Shown here piece by piece: positions 41,950 through 53,643 of a stretch of 64,000 bases of DNA. How positions within the stretch are numbered: position 1 is the stretch's first letter; each line of letters begins with the position of its first letter. A program made the position numbers and the translations under genes. Origin of the DNA: Strongyloides papillosus (Eukaryota; Nematoda; Chromadorea; Rhabditida; Strongyloididae); NCBI GenBank assembly GCA_005656395.1, contig SRSI01000014.1, positions 558,001 to 622,000 on the forward strand, read 5' to 3'. The notes under the pieces were generated by a model. It saw nothing but the letters and a program-made list of their open reading frames with translations. It was not told the DNA's origin and searched no databases.

Positions 41950-42880
41950 ACGTAGTCTACCATTTTGAATTTTTTTCGGCTCACTTACTCATGCACCTGA
42001 AGTAACTGCCATCAAGATTACCAACATTTACCCAAACAATCAATGTCACTTCTCCTATCATTTACAATATATTTTAATAATAAATCAATATTCCACGATA
42101 GCACATCGCATGTTTCTTTTAAATTCTCTTGACGTTTAGAAGAATCTACTACAGCTAAAGATATCAGCAATTCTATATTGTTGTTAATACTGTCTTTAAT
42201 TTTGCTATAGAGTAAAAATTTTAGATGGCCTAAACACAAATTAAATTTCAAGACAAAATGCAATTATTGTATAGTGACAAAATATGCATTATAATAGATT
42301 TTTTATTTAAAAATAGAAATATACATCCATTACTCATCACTTTTTTAACAATGAATATTTTTAACAGATCTTCATGATGTACCAGTTCATTTTCAATGCC
42401 AATTGTAGGATCCGCCTACGATAAATAGTATAAATATTAAGTAATATTAACTAAATACGCAATCTTAAAAATCATAAAGTTTAAAATATCACTATATAAT
42501 TATTTTTACAATATCTTTACCTTATCTTTGGATAGTAAATAAATATTTTATATTAATTTTACAACGACTAGTTAAGTCAATTATGAAACCTTTTGGTGGT
42601 ACACATCTATAAAATGACGTTTTACAAGATTCCTGAACTTTTTGATAATGTAGTTTATTTTTCAATTTTTTTACAGCAGATTTTTTATTAGGCGTTATAA
42701 GGGAGGAAGGATTTTTTTCAGAAGTATAGCTATTTGCTTTGAAGTGTCTATGAAGTTGAGTGACACATTTTATCATGTGAGCAAAAGATTAGGGAGAGCA
42801 TTTTCTTTTCACTCCTTTACTAAAAAATTTCTTACATGCCATGCAATCATTACTGTTGTTGATAAGTTTTTGTACATATG
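41950..42880 (-). pseudogene. Minus-strand coding relics, possibly transposase
   Basis: Three protein-like pieces occur on the minus strand. The piece at about 42860-42780 reads NDCMACKKFFSKGVKRKCSP. The piece at 42776-42522 (HMIKC...QLHRH, then a Lys-rich stretch) could complete a zinc finger after a frame change. The piece at 42263-42018 contains VVDSSKRQENLKETCDVLSW and runs, after a frame change, into NVGNLDGSYFRCMSK. A zinc finger followed by these would fit a DNA transposon, but no family can be named. Confidence 0.3.
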
Positions 42881-43049
42881 ACCTTATTTTGGTATAGTTG
42901 TCTTTGAAGCATTAAAATTGTGCGTTCATTTGTAAAATGTTTTTGTTGTGAGTGCATAAAAATTTTTTAATAAATTATTGTTTTTTTGTTGGTATTATGA
43001 TTTTACCTAGAGTGTTGTCGATGAGAGAAGAACCTAAATTCATTTTTAT

Positions 43050-44176
43050 CCCTTAAGGTACCAACACATTTTTTATAACCTGAAACCCTAGCATCTCAAA
43101 AATTGCGACTATGCATAATAACATATTTTTATAGCCCGTAGTACCGACATTTCAAAAAATGTGACTCTGAATAAAAATATAAATGTTAGTTAAAAAATCT
43201 TTAAATAAAAAAATTATCGTTTTTAAATATTATAACATAAAAGACATATTGACTTATTGTGATTCTTGCCGTAATTTCTAGCACAATAACTGCAAGAAGT
43301 AACCGTTTTATATTTTCGTATAAATGTACTAAAGCATTGTTCGCAAGTTGCTCTTTTTTTTACATTCAAATTTGATATATTTTTTGATGATACTACAGGA
43401 TTGATATTCTCATAATTTTTATTATCCATAAATTCCTGTTTTCGATGTTTTTTACTTGTTTGTAATGTTTTTTTTGTTTCTAAACGATAAAATGCCGACG
43501 GAAGCATTGTAAATAACTGTCAAAGACAAATACTAATAAATTCTTTAAATTCATTTAAAGTCAACTTTTCTGAAATATTTTTTTCTGACATACATTCATT
43601 TGTGTGCTCCACAATTTTTTCTTACATTGATAACGGGAAAAAGTGAAAAAATGAATCTATGTTACTTTGGACATTTTCAACAATACTTTCATCAAATCCC
43701 ACTTTGTCAATCTTATTCACAGAACGTCTTTTTTTGTAATAAGTACATCACTCTTGGTTGGTGATGTTGGTTCATCATCATCTTCTTCTTTTATATTTTT
43801 TATAATTTTTATCTTTTTTTCTCATTCCTAATTCAATATTACTTGATGAATCGTTGCTTGAGATTGGCATTGGTGAAAGATCTGTTTCATCTTCGACATA
43901 GACGACAGCTTCATTTGATTCAGACATATTAGCAAAATATGACAATGTTTAAAATCAACAAACAAAAAAATTTTATTTTTTATCATATATTTCTTTCGTT
44001 AAATATCATTTTTGAACTTCTTATTGGCACAATATTGATGATATTAACTTTTTTAGTCTTATAGAGGAACATTGCATTACATTTATATTGATCACTACAA
44101 TTTCTAAAAAATTAACACCGTACTAATGAAACAAAATTTATATGTCTCGTTTTTTGAGATTTTGGGAACATAAGGG
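43050..44176. mobile_element. piggyBac-type deletion derivative
   Basis: The ends CCCTTAAGGTACC (43050) and GGGAACATAAGGG (to 44176) are imperfect inverted repeats. A second conserved inner block is ATCTCAAAAATTGCGAC on the left against ATCTCAAAAAACGAGAC read inverted on the right. TTAT flanks both sides (43046-43049 and 44177-44180). piggyBac elements normally duplicate TTAA, so TTAT is a variant or a later mutation. The interior carries the transposase remnant listed next. It is 1127 bp long, so non-autonomous. Confidence 0.65.
43223..43927 (-). pseudogene. piggyBac-like transposase remnant (internally deleted)
   Basis: From an ATG at 43927 the minus strand encodes an acidic Ser-rich start (MSESNEAVVYVEDETDLSP), typical of piggyBac N-termini. 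After frame changes come DSFFHFFP, EKIVEHTNECM and LNEFKEFISICL, the usual lead-in to the DDE domain. This leads almost directly into the C-terminal frame 43507-43223. That ends in a cysteine-rich zinc module: CEQC, CSYC and a closing ICLLC. The whole catalytic centre between these parts is missing, and stops interrupt the N-terminal part. It is known of the family that the C-terminal Cys-rich domain binds transposon ends. Confidence 0.6.
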
Positions 44177-44383
44177 TTATTGATACTCTTTGGTGGATTA
44201 ATGGTAATTTTTATGTTCAATTAGAGAATTAAATTATCTGACGAATTATTTAGAAGGCTTTGAATAAAAATTTTTTATTTGTTGGCAACTGTCAGAGGTC
44301 TCTATACGAACACCTGTGATTATGGTATTCTAGAACGTCCCTCCAATTAACTATCTTTAATATATTTTTATATTGTCATTATA

Positions 44384-46903
44384 TTATATTCTATAATAAA
44401 TTTCTGCTAACAACAACTGATTTACAAAAGTCCAATTGAGGGCCTGAAACAAAGAATAACTGCGGTAGAATTCGTTGATAGGTCTAATATCCAGAAATTT
44501 GAAAGATAATTTTGATTTAAAGTTACTTTCTTTAGTATTTGCTTGAATATTACATGGTTTTGCAGTAACAGTATTGATTTGCTCTGGAAAAAAAGTAATT
44601 TTGTTTTTTATGCAATCTACTATCATTCTTATTTTGTATGTCTTAATAAGAAATTAAAATCTTGATAGTTATTGTTTTTGATTAACAAACGTGTAATATT
44701 GTCATTGTTGCCCTGAAGTTGAAGATTGTAATAACCTTTTGAAGTTGAGTAAAGCTTCGAAGTTCCGCTAATTTAGCTACATGATGCTATTATCTGATTT
44801 TGTATATGCCCACTGAAGATATGTATATTATGGTTTTAACATCATTTAAATATGTCATTCTTAATTTAAATAAAAACATTATCTTACCTGCATTATTTAT
44901 TGTTCATATTGAGGTTTCACAAAGATCTTGTGGTATGTAGAAAATGAACAATTTTTTCTACAACTTTCAGGTCACAAATACGTGGAACTCCCGCTATCAA
45001 TATTAAATAATATTAAAATAATTTTTTTTATCTTAAAAACAATCATTAATCTTATTTACGTCAATTATAAAGAACGTTAATGAAAAAATTTAAATGCTTT
45101 CACAGGTATTAATTTAACTTACAATAAAATAACAGCTTTTAAATTAATGAGACATGATTAATTAACAAAATTTTAATATACCATTCCTAAAACGAAATAT
45201 TTCATCATTTTGGTTACAATATTTTGTACTATTTACGATATTGAAAGCTGTGAGAATGTACACGCCCATTGGATGTGTGTATATAATACTTTAATATCAT
45301 TAAATATATCATTTTTAATTTAAATAAAGACTTTGCCTTACCTGGATTACTTATTGTTTACGATGCTTGCTGTAAATTTTCTTAAACTTTCTTTGAAAAT
45401 GCTTATAAAGTAGTTCTCCACCAATAGAAAATTTACTGGTATACTTTTTATGAATCTTAATTTAATAAGAAGAAAATTTCTTAAAATAACACCATTTGTT
45501 TGTCAGGTGTATATCATTCACAGATTTGCAATTTTCATTTTTTATTTTTGGAGTTATTGCAGAATTAAAATTTGATTATTTTTGGATTTTACATAGTTTG
45601 TTATAGTGACCATTTGAGAGATCCAATTTGTATGAATTTCCATTGGTAAGTTCTGGAAATTAATTTTCGTATCATAAACATTAATTCGTTCGTGGCTTTA
45701 AAATTTGAAATGAATTATTTTTAGCCCTCCAACTCTTCTATTGATTATGTACGCAAAAGATAATCAAGTTGTCTAAAATCTCGAAGATTTTGTAAACGTC
45801 TAACAAGAGAATCTCGATAGAGTGGGCCAATTGTTTTGTAATTTGCAATAGGATAGAAGCTTTTAAAATATCTTTTAGTTGCTTAAATTTCTCTTTCAAA
45901 CAAATTAAACTTACGCGCATCAATATTGAATGGTCTAAGTTTCAGTGTCGTTTCAGCAGCTAATATTAAATGATTCTATCTTATTTGTGGAAATTTTATC
46001 AGACTGATAGTTGTAATAAGCTTTTAAAAAGAAGCCCAAGGAATCTTGAATATCTTTAAAAATCGCAACTGTTAATTTTGATATGAGTTTGAATTTTACC
46101 TTAAAGTATTCACGAATACATCAAAGTCTTTAATAGCATATGTAAAAAGATCTATGAAATTATCGAAATCTGCAATTTTCCTATAGATTTCCAAATTTGT
46201 CAACATATGGCTTCATTTTTGTACCGGGTGGCCGGCCAATTTCTCCCTGTGACAATACTTTGTTAACATGTTTTCCGTTTAGGAGTACTTTTTTGTGTCA
46301 GTAATAATTTTTCTCTACAAATATTTGATATGTTAAAGAATTTTAAAATTATTTTAATATAAAAATATGTGATCTTAAAAAACAAATATAATTATGTCTT
46401 AGATTTTACAAAAAATTACTGCAAATTTTTACTGGATTTAAAAATTAAATTTTTAAATATTTGGAATGATGAGTACGAAATTTTTCACTGAAGGAAGAAA
46501 TTGGCCGGCCACCCGGCAATTTAGTAGTACCGATATGATTATTGTAGATAGAATTTTCTTGAACGGCAACGTCATTATTATTTCATAGAGTAACATCACC
46601 TCTTAGAGAATTTTTTAGTTGACAGGCTATTTCCTGAGTTAGAGAAATCATTACACGCTTGTTGAAAAGATTGTTCAACAAATTTTTTATCTTCTTTATC
46701 AACTTCGCAATGCTTCGCACATATGATGTTGTAAATAAGATTATTTTGTTTGATAGTAGACAAGATGCAATTTTAGGCTTGATTCTATTATTTGAAAGAC
46801 AAAAATGAACGCAATTGTTTTGAAAAAAAATTTTCAGATTATAAGTAGACAGAAATTCAGTATCGTTTATGAAAAAAATTTCTTTTTTTTTCCAAGTTAT
46901 CAC
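44384..46903 (-). pseudogene. Multi-fragment dead gene, family unknown
   Basis: A series of protein-like minus-strand fragments lies in consistent order. From upstream: ICAKHCEVDKEDKKFVEQSF (about 46750-46600); NLEIYRKIADFDNFIDLFTY (about 46210-46100, ending at a GTAAAA donor-like site); RPFNIDARKFNLFERE, a stop, then FKSFYPIANYKTIGPLYRDS and LVRRLQNLRDFRQLDYLLRT (about 45930-45740); HERINVYDTKINFQNLPMEI (about 45690-45570); YSTSKGYYNLQLQGNNDN (about 44750-44680); and a frame at 44626-44384. Stops and frame changes interrupt it. The element at 46224-46516 lies between the first and second fragments. It may be a secreted or nematode-specific protein, but I do not recognise it. Confidence 0.4.
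46224..46516. mobile_element. Miniature element with GC-rich 21-bp perfect inverted ends
   Basis: CCGGGTGGCCGGCCAATTTCT at the left is matched perfectly in inverse at 46496-46516. The tips are strikingly GC-rich in this genome. The 293-bp element has no coding capacity. The left flank is TA but the right flank is CA, so no target duplication is evident. It sits inside the dead gene at 44384-46903. Confidence 0.75.
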
Positions 46904-49088
46904 ATTCCTTTCCAGTAAAAATTATGGTTTTAGGAGATTTGGTAAAGATTAAAAAGTTTTGAAATGCTGAGTAAAAGTATTGATTTGAGAGAAATCTTAT
47001 AAAATCGTGAAGAATTGAATTTGTTTTGATTTTTTCTAATCGTAATCTTTGAACAAAAACAAACAGTTAAAGACATACGAGTTTATGATAAAACTTTACA
47101 CAGAGTAAAAATTTAGTTAGTCTAAAAGTCGATCTAAGTTCAAAAATAAAATACGAACACTATTTAATAAAAAGATATGTATAGTAATTAGCTTCATATT
47201 AAAAATAGAGATTGTATTTTTACTAATATAACCTGTAAATTTTATTGTATTGGTTCGAAACTATAAAAAGAACAATTAATTAAGCATAAAATGTATTAAT
47301 TAACTGTTTAAAAATTATTTTAACCTGTAAATGATATAACATTCATAATTAACCCTCGTTTGACATTTGAATCATTCCATGGCTAAACAATTGTTGTAAG
47401 ATCGTTATTTAATTAGCTTATAAATTAAATTTATTGATAATCCTTTTACCTTTTCTATTACTTTCATACAAAAATAACTTGCTTATTTTGCGTAATTTAT
47501 ACCTTAAGTATTAAAATTTCTTTATTAACACTATTGGTCTAAATTTTTTATAGCTGAAGAATATGTCTTAACATTATAGCAGCAATTGTAAAATTAGTAG
47601 AGTTCATAATATTTACATGTTCATTATTATTCAAAAAAATTTTATTTTTAAATTTTAAACACCAATCTTTACAACTTCTAATATCCAGTCCACCAATTTT
47701 TACTGTTTTTTATGTTATTTGAATTTGTTACTGTATTCATAAATAAGTTCTTTTCAGTAATTATATTACTTTTTATAATTTTACATTCTTCTTTTCTCTT
47801 TCTCATAATGAGTTTGAACTTAATTTTATTAAATATAGTCTACAAAAAAATCAAATGTCCAGAATATATAGAATAATACTATCTAGAATTTAGTCCTATA
47901 CATTTTAATTACACATTTTCTAGATTATAAAATATCTAGAAATTATTGCCATTTAAATAATTTACCTTATGTTGTGGATATTAAATTTTTCCATTGTTTT
48001 ACTATTTCAAAAATTTATATAATACAACCTATTCTAAAAAAGAGTTAAAATTAATTAGTTCTATTGAGATCTGTTTGTTAGAGTTTTATTTTTCTTTATC
48101 TGATTTCTTCTCATAAAAATCTAAAATTTATATCCAGAAAATAACAAAAAGTAAATTAAGTTTACATTAAATTTTTATTTCAACGTCATTTATTTAAAAA
48201 TTTTTTTTAGGAAAAATAAGGAATTTTAAAAATACTAAACTTACACTTCAACTGTATTATCTTTAAAAGTCTAAGATAAATTAAAAAAATCATGCGATTT
48301 TTAAATTAGATTTTGACTACCAATTTTATGTAATATTTACTAAAAAGTAGTTATAGAGATGCTAAAATATTAAATTTACATTTTGACTGTTGTATCTTAA
48401 AAAAATTTTCTTAAAATATATTATTTTTTATGTAATGAAATAAAAGTAATCGTATCTGATTTTTGCAAATTAGGAATTCTGCATATTCTTCTTTAATTAA
48501 AACAAATGCGAATTATCTCTTAAAATGATATTGTATAAGATTGTAGCATAAAAATCTTTTATAATGTACAGAAAAATTTTGATTATAAATTTGTTCAAAT
48601 TATAAGTATTTAAATTTTTTAAATATTTTATTCATTGTGTTGAATTCTCTAGTTTTGGTACAACTCGTTTTTCTATCAACTCTGATATAACAACAATATT
48701 AAAATGATTAAAAAGAAACGAATAATAAGTGTAAGATATTAAAAATGGTATAAATAAAACTCAAATTTTAAGATTTTCTCTTAATATTCTATCTAGAATG
48801 CCTATGATATCATTAGTAAGCGTAAATAAATTTATAATAATAATTTTTAAGTTGATTCTAACAACAACTAAGCCTTTTCCGATGATAAAGCTCAATATTG
48901 TATTATGGAAAGAAGCCATTGCAATCCATACCATTTTTTATAATACCACCTTCTTATTATTTCTTTTAGCATTTTTCTTTGTGTTACGTACATTTTACTG
49001 TATTTTTTAATCTTTTTTAAGTAAATCTGTTGAAGATCATTTCAAAGGGATAAACTCTGGAATAATTGCAATATAAATAATATCTATA
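46904..49088. other. AT-rich DNA, nothing recognised
   Basis: The plus-strand frame at 48798-49010 is hydrophobic (FLLFLLAFFFVL) and preceded by AT-rich DNA. It could be a membrane-protein scrap but there is no support beyond length. Confidence 0.4.
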
Positions 49089-49090
49089 TA

Positions 49091-49801
49091 CGAGGGTCAT
49101 TCAATAAGTAAAGAGACAAAAGATCATAACTCAAAAATTTATTATCGTATAAATCCCAAATTTAAATCATTTTTCGACATAATTCCCTGCTACATTTATA
49201 CACTTGTCCGATCTTTCCATGAACTTTCTATTGACAACGGCAAAAAAATTTTTACCTTGAGATCTTAGCCATTTTTTCCTTTACCTCTTCATTATTGTTA
49301 AATCTAACTCAACGTTAAGAATCTTTGAGAAGCCTAAACGAAATAAAAATCTGATTGTTCACGATCTGGACTGTACTGTGAATGTGACAAGATCTTTCAA
49401 TCAAGCCTTTTCGCATCTTTTTTTACGATAGTTCTGTTTACTCTGAATTAGGGAATGAACTGTGCTTCACCTTTACCACATTTTTTCAGAAATTTGCACC
49501 ATACATAAAGTTTCTACCATATTTCTTAAGCATCCGGAATTATATTTCGGAAGGTTCAACCTTTTATGAGACATGAAATCTTATTACAACACGTTGTTTT
49601 TCCAAATTACAGTTTTCAAGTGGATATATCATCATTATATAGTTAAATATAGTTTATTTATAGCAAAAAATTTTAATTGCAAACTATGTAAAAATGAAAA
49701 AAAAACAGTTCTTATTTTATGATTTATTTCTTACCATCGTTTTTATTTTGCTATTTTTTTACCTACGATGATTTGTCCCTTTACTTATTGAATGACCCTC
49801 G
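49091..49801. mobile_element. mariner deletion derivative
   Basis: Inverted ends CGAGGGTCATTCAATAAGTA (49091) and the complementary TACTTATTGAATGACCCTCG (to 49801), roughly 27 bp with one or two mismatches, are flanked by TA on both sides (49089-49090, 49802-49803). These tips are of the type seen in mariner elements. The 711-bp body carries the two ends of a transposase gene without its middle. Confidence 0.85.
49178..49640 (-). pseudogene. mariner transposase remnant: N- and C-terminal parts
   Basis: On the minus strand, KQRVVIRFHV and MLKKYGRNFMYG (about 49610-49500) match the start of mariner transposases (R.VIRF...). Then, after a deletion, come HSQYSPDREQSDFYF (about 49395-49350), which corresponds to the third catalytic block (H.PYSPDL.PSDFHLF), and KWLRSQGKNFF...RSDKCINVAGNYVEK (about 49285-49180), the usual C-terminus. 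Stops and frame changes are present, and the first two catalytic Asp blocks are missing. Confidence 0.7.
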
Positions 49802-49803
49802 TA

Positions 49804-50796
49804 CTTTAATTTTATTTTTATTAGATCATAAGCCTCTTTATTTTTATAGTAATATTTATTAATCCAACTAATTAAATTACAATTACCTGACAGATTTTAA
49901 CTAAAAATCTTTGTTACAAATTATCTTCAAATACAATTAATTTTTAATGATTTAGTTATAAATTTGAATAGTAATATTCAAATTATTTTCTATCATTACA
50001 TTTTATAATTCATAAATTAGTATTCCCTATAAAGTTTAGTACACATAGAAAGCACGTTTTGCCGCATAAAGCTCTTTTATTGAGATAATATTATCTTTAG
50101 ATTTTAGGTGGAACAAGCTAGCTAAACTAATGTTGAATGCTTCACAAATATAGCCATACTCCATATCAAAGGCATCTGTTTTTATTATAATATAATCTAT
50201 TATATAATCTTGCATTAAATTTTTACTAAATTATCACTACCTTTTTAAAAATTATTATGAAGTTTTTAGTATCAACTCACAAATGTTGATTTACTTTTTT
50301 GTTTCTTATAAATTTTACTAGAAACCTAGAACTTAACATATAATTAGTACAAATCATATATTTCTATTGACTTACAATGAACATAGCTTTTTTTAATAAT
50401 GGTCTAACTTTATCTCTGAAAATATGCCTTTAATTATAACTTGACATATTTTCATTTAATTTACTAAGATGATTTATTAACTTATTTTTTATATTCTTTA
50501 ATTAAATAGTGTCCAGAAAAAAATAGAAATGTAATGAGATGCTAGTCAACGTCTTATTCACTTTCTTTTTAAGAATATTTATCGAGGAAAAAAAACTCAT
50601 CAGTTTGTCATGACGAAATTTGTCGCATGCAAAATTGGTCATTATTTCTACCAAATTTGTGGTATATTGTTGATATTTTTGAAAACTTTTGAAATTAAAA
50701 TAATTGCCGCGCGTTAACTATTATTATCGTAACATATGTCATTTGGTTAGTTTACCTCTGGTTATTTATCCATTTCTCTTTAGTGTTAATATAATA
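49804..50796. other. AT-rich DNA; possible downstream part of the DIRS-like relic
   Basis: On the minus strand at about 50710-50560 a stretch with NYFNFKSFQKY and FACDKFRHDKLMSFF looks protein-like and lies directly downstream of the RT relic, so it may be its decayed continuation. Nothing else is recognised. Confidence 0.3.
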
Positions 50797-51720
50797 ACTT
50801 AAGAACTCACCTTTCTAAGCAACTTTTCATTATCTAAACTAAAATCAAAAGAATCCAACGTATTTCTAACTTCATTACAATTTTTTTCTAAACTAGTTAT
50901 AGTATTATTAATTAAAATAAAATCGTCGTGATATCACACTACCATTATTCCTTTTTTTTCTAGCAGTGCTACAAGACTCGTCAATGCCATATTAGATAGA
51001 TATTGTGAATTTAAGAAGATCTATGGATAATTGTTAAATCGTGAAGTAATTCTTATCTATTAGAAAAGCAAATTAAGATAAGATTGGTTTTTTTAGCAAT
51101 AAAATAGTAATACGCCAAACTTATATATATTTTTGCGAAAAAGCAATTAAATGTTAATATATCTACTATTGTTTTGACCGTATGACAATAGAAATGTGGT
51201 GGATAAAATAATTGTTTATTCAGTGAGATCATATCATGTATTAATCGTACTTTTCTATTAGTACAAAGAATATCGTATAATCGAAAAATTATTATGGCTT
51301 CATTTTCTCTAATTTTTCTTAACGTACTAAGATTTACTAACTTTAATACCTCACTTAATCTTACATCAATAAGTTTGAAATTTATATGTATCATTTTAAT
51401 TCTCATCTATCTCTATTTGAAATATCGTAACTATTCACAATATAAAGAATCTCATTGCTTCTAATCGATATCCATTTGTCATAAAAGTCTTCAAGCGTCA
51501 GAAAATTATACTCTCAATTTTTCATCTACTACTCTGAATTGTGCATCTAAGGAACTTATGGTTTTTGAGCTGTTACCGTCATTTGTCTGTCATTAACCTT
51601 TGTTTCATAAATTTGGTAGTTTTTCACAAACAACTTGTTTGGTTGGTTCTTGTTAATTTAAAATGATGTCTTTTGGAAAATTCCAGTACACTGATTCGCA
51701 TCGAAAAATATCAGTTGTTT
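50797..51720 (-). pseudogene. Reverse transcriptase relic of a DIRS-like retroelement
   Basis: On the minus strand a run of RT landmarks appears in order. FYDKWISIRSNEILYIVNSY (about 51485-51430) fits the W..I..N..IL.IV..GY lead-in common in DIRS-type RTs. The frame 51406-51053 contains VRLIHDMISLNKQLF, then TVKTIVDILTFNCFFAKI, the fingers region with the D..LN and F.KIDIS-type blocks (the catalytic Asp is Tyr here). FNNYP..IFLN (about 51035) fits the LPFGL..AP..F block. Then VV-stop-YHDDFIL (about 50945-50915) is the catalytic DD box. Frame changes and stops show it is dead. DIRS-type assignment rests on these motifs; a Ty3-related origin is the alternative. No tyrosine recombinase is visible. 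Confidence 0.5.
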
Positions 51721-52246
51721 TTTTTTAACTTTGAAGATAGTCTCCAGGAGCTTTATAGTATACATGTGCTTCCTCTTAATATAGAAATATTTCTCGCTGC
51801 ATAATAAAATTTTATATTAAGAATTGATAATCTTGTATAATTACATGAGCTTTATATGTATCTTTGATGTCTATATGCAACGTCAAGCATTTTTAATATT
51901 TACCAGATAGAATCGTAATCACTTACTCTACAGTAACAGTCATATTGTTGTTTCTTTTTTATCGGTAGTCATTTTATTACGCACATTTGCATCAATGTAT
52001 GTGGCTTTCGAGACAGACACCTTTAATACAAGAAAATCAAATTGATAATTTTTAATTAGATATTTCGATATTTTTAACTTTACAAAAATATTGGCACACT
52101 ATTCTCTTAAGGATTTTTTGTGTGTTTTAAACAGTTCTTAAAATTGCCAATTTTCATCAACTTGAGGTCTTTCAATCCTAAGTTGTAATCTCTCATGCTC
52201 ACTAGAATTAACTTGAAAATTTTTATTGTAACAAAAATGTTTTACT
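51721..52246. other. AT-rich DNA, nothing firm
   Basis: May include upstream remains of the retroelement relic, but no motif is readable. Confidence 0.35.
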
Positions 52247-52495
52247 TTAGAAATGACTGTTATCAGCAATTAAAAATTTTTTAATTAATTTATGTCGAAG
52301 AAATTTTAAAAATCGAATAATATAAAGAATAAAGAGCAAATAGAAGAAAATTTTCACGTTGAGAGAGATTTGTAAAGCAGTTGGTAACATGTCAATTAAT
52401 GTATAAAAAAGACATTTAATCATAACATGAAAGTCTTGATAATAATACATAATTAATAAGATAAGGTAAATTTTTTGTATATTTTTAAACTTCAA
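52247..52495 (-). pseudogene. Fragment of the repeated membrane-protein sequence
   Basis: The 82-codon frame contains QDFHVMIKCLFYTLIDMLPT and ALQISLNVKIFFYLLFILYI, matching two fragments at 40970-41270 on the other strand. Similarity begins and ends within the frame, so this is probably a piece of something larger. It has one or two likely membrane segments. Family unknown. Confidence 0.4.
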
Positions 52496-53164
52496 AATTA
52501 TTGTGTTGTAACTGCAAAAAAAACTGTAAAAGTTTCCATACTTTATTTTAATTCTTTTATCAGTTATTATTTTTGCTATTTTCTTGAATATGACATACTT
52601 GTAAACTCCGAAAAGATAAGAGTCAAAGAAACACTAAGAGAAACATGGGGATACAACTAGCATGCACAAAACATAAATGTACATACTTTATATATATTTT
52701 ATCGGATGCCATAAATATACTTTAACAGACATCTTGCTTTGTAATTTTTATATAAGTAAACATATCACCAAAAAGGGATTAAATAAATGACTATAAACAA
52801 GAAATTTTTGATGATTACCATCATTTATCTGTATTACCATATCATAATTGATTGCCTTAACCCAAAATTACTAAAAAATGATATTTAAGGGGTTTTTCAT
52901 AGAGGATAAGGAATATTATTGAAAATATACATTGTGAAAAATTAAGTTAATTATTATTAATTGTAAGTATGTTGTTGTTAATTATATTTAATATTCTTAA
53001 TAGGTGGTAAAGACCAAATAAAAATTTTACTCTAGTTAAAAATAAAAAAATATTTAAAAAATGTGTTAAAATATTATTACAAAGTATAGATTATAGGAAA
53101 ATTTAAAAGATGTGAAAGATGTAATTATTTGTAATTATTATTTAATAAGTAAAATAATTTATTA
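52496..53164. other. AT-rich DNA, nothing recognised
   Basis: No coding signal beyond a 61-codon frame (52475-52660) with no motif. Confidence 0.4.
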
Positions 53165-53643
53165 TTAAAAAACTTTCGTTTTCTCTTGAAATTTTTCTGG
53201 TAGTTGATAATTTTGTTTTTCCTGTTTAAGATGCCTGGTTTCATAACAATTATACCCACGCCTACCGTCGCCTTTATCAACAGACAAAACACAATCGTTT
53301 GAAAAAATATCTAATTCTTTGACTTTAATTATTTTATTACATACATGTTTGATTGAAACAAAAGCAACTTTTAAATTAATTAATTTTTTTTCCGTTTATT
53401 TTACTTACCACGCGATAAACAATAAATGCCGACAGCTTTTACTCGGTGTGGATAGTTATTACATGGTGCTTTTAATTCTTCAAAATGTTTTCCCGGTTGT
53501 TGATAATTTATTACTTTTATTTCAACTTCATCGCTTCCACAACTACAGTGCGTGAATATATCAATAACATAGTTGCATGTAAGGGCCGATAAAAAATATT
53601 TGGATATTGAAATAATTATAAATAATGTTATAAAAACTTTCAT
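53165..53643 (-). CDS. Small secreted cysteine-rich protein, two exons
   Basis: Exon 1 (53643-53409) begins MKVFITLFIIISISKYFLSA, a typical signal peptide, followed by a Cys-rich segment (LTCNYV, THCSCG, APCNNY, IYCLSR). It ends at a GTAAGT donor (53408). An 86-nt intron (53408-53323) ends in AATTAAAG, and the phase-1 join keeps the frame into exon 2 (53322-53165), which adds two more Cys (NDC, YNC), a Gly/Arg turn (GDGRRG) and a charged tail before TAA. About 130 residues with seven Cys in the mature protein. AATAAA overlaps the region just after the stop. The AAAG acceptor is less usual than the TTTCAG-type consensus. No frameshift or stop, so this looks like the only intact single-copy host gene in the window. 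Family not recognised; extracellular or secreted location inferred from the signal peptide. Confidence 0.7.
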
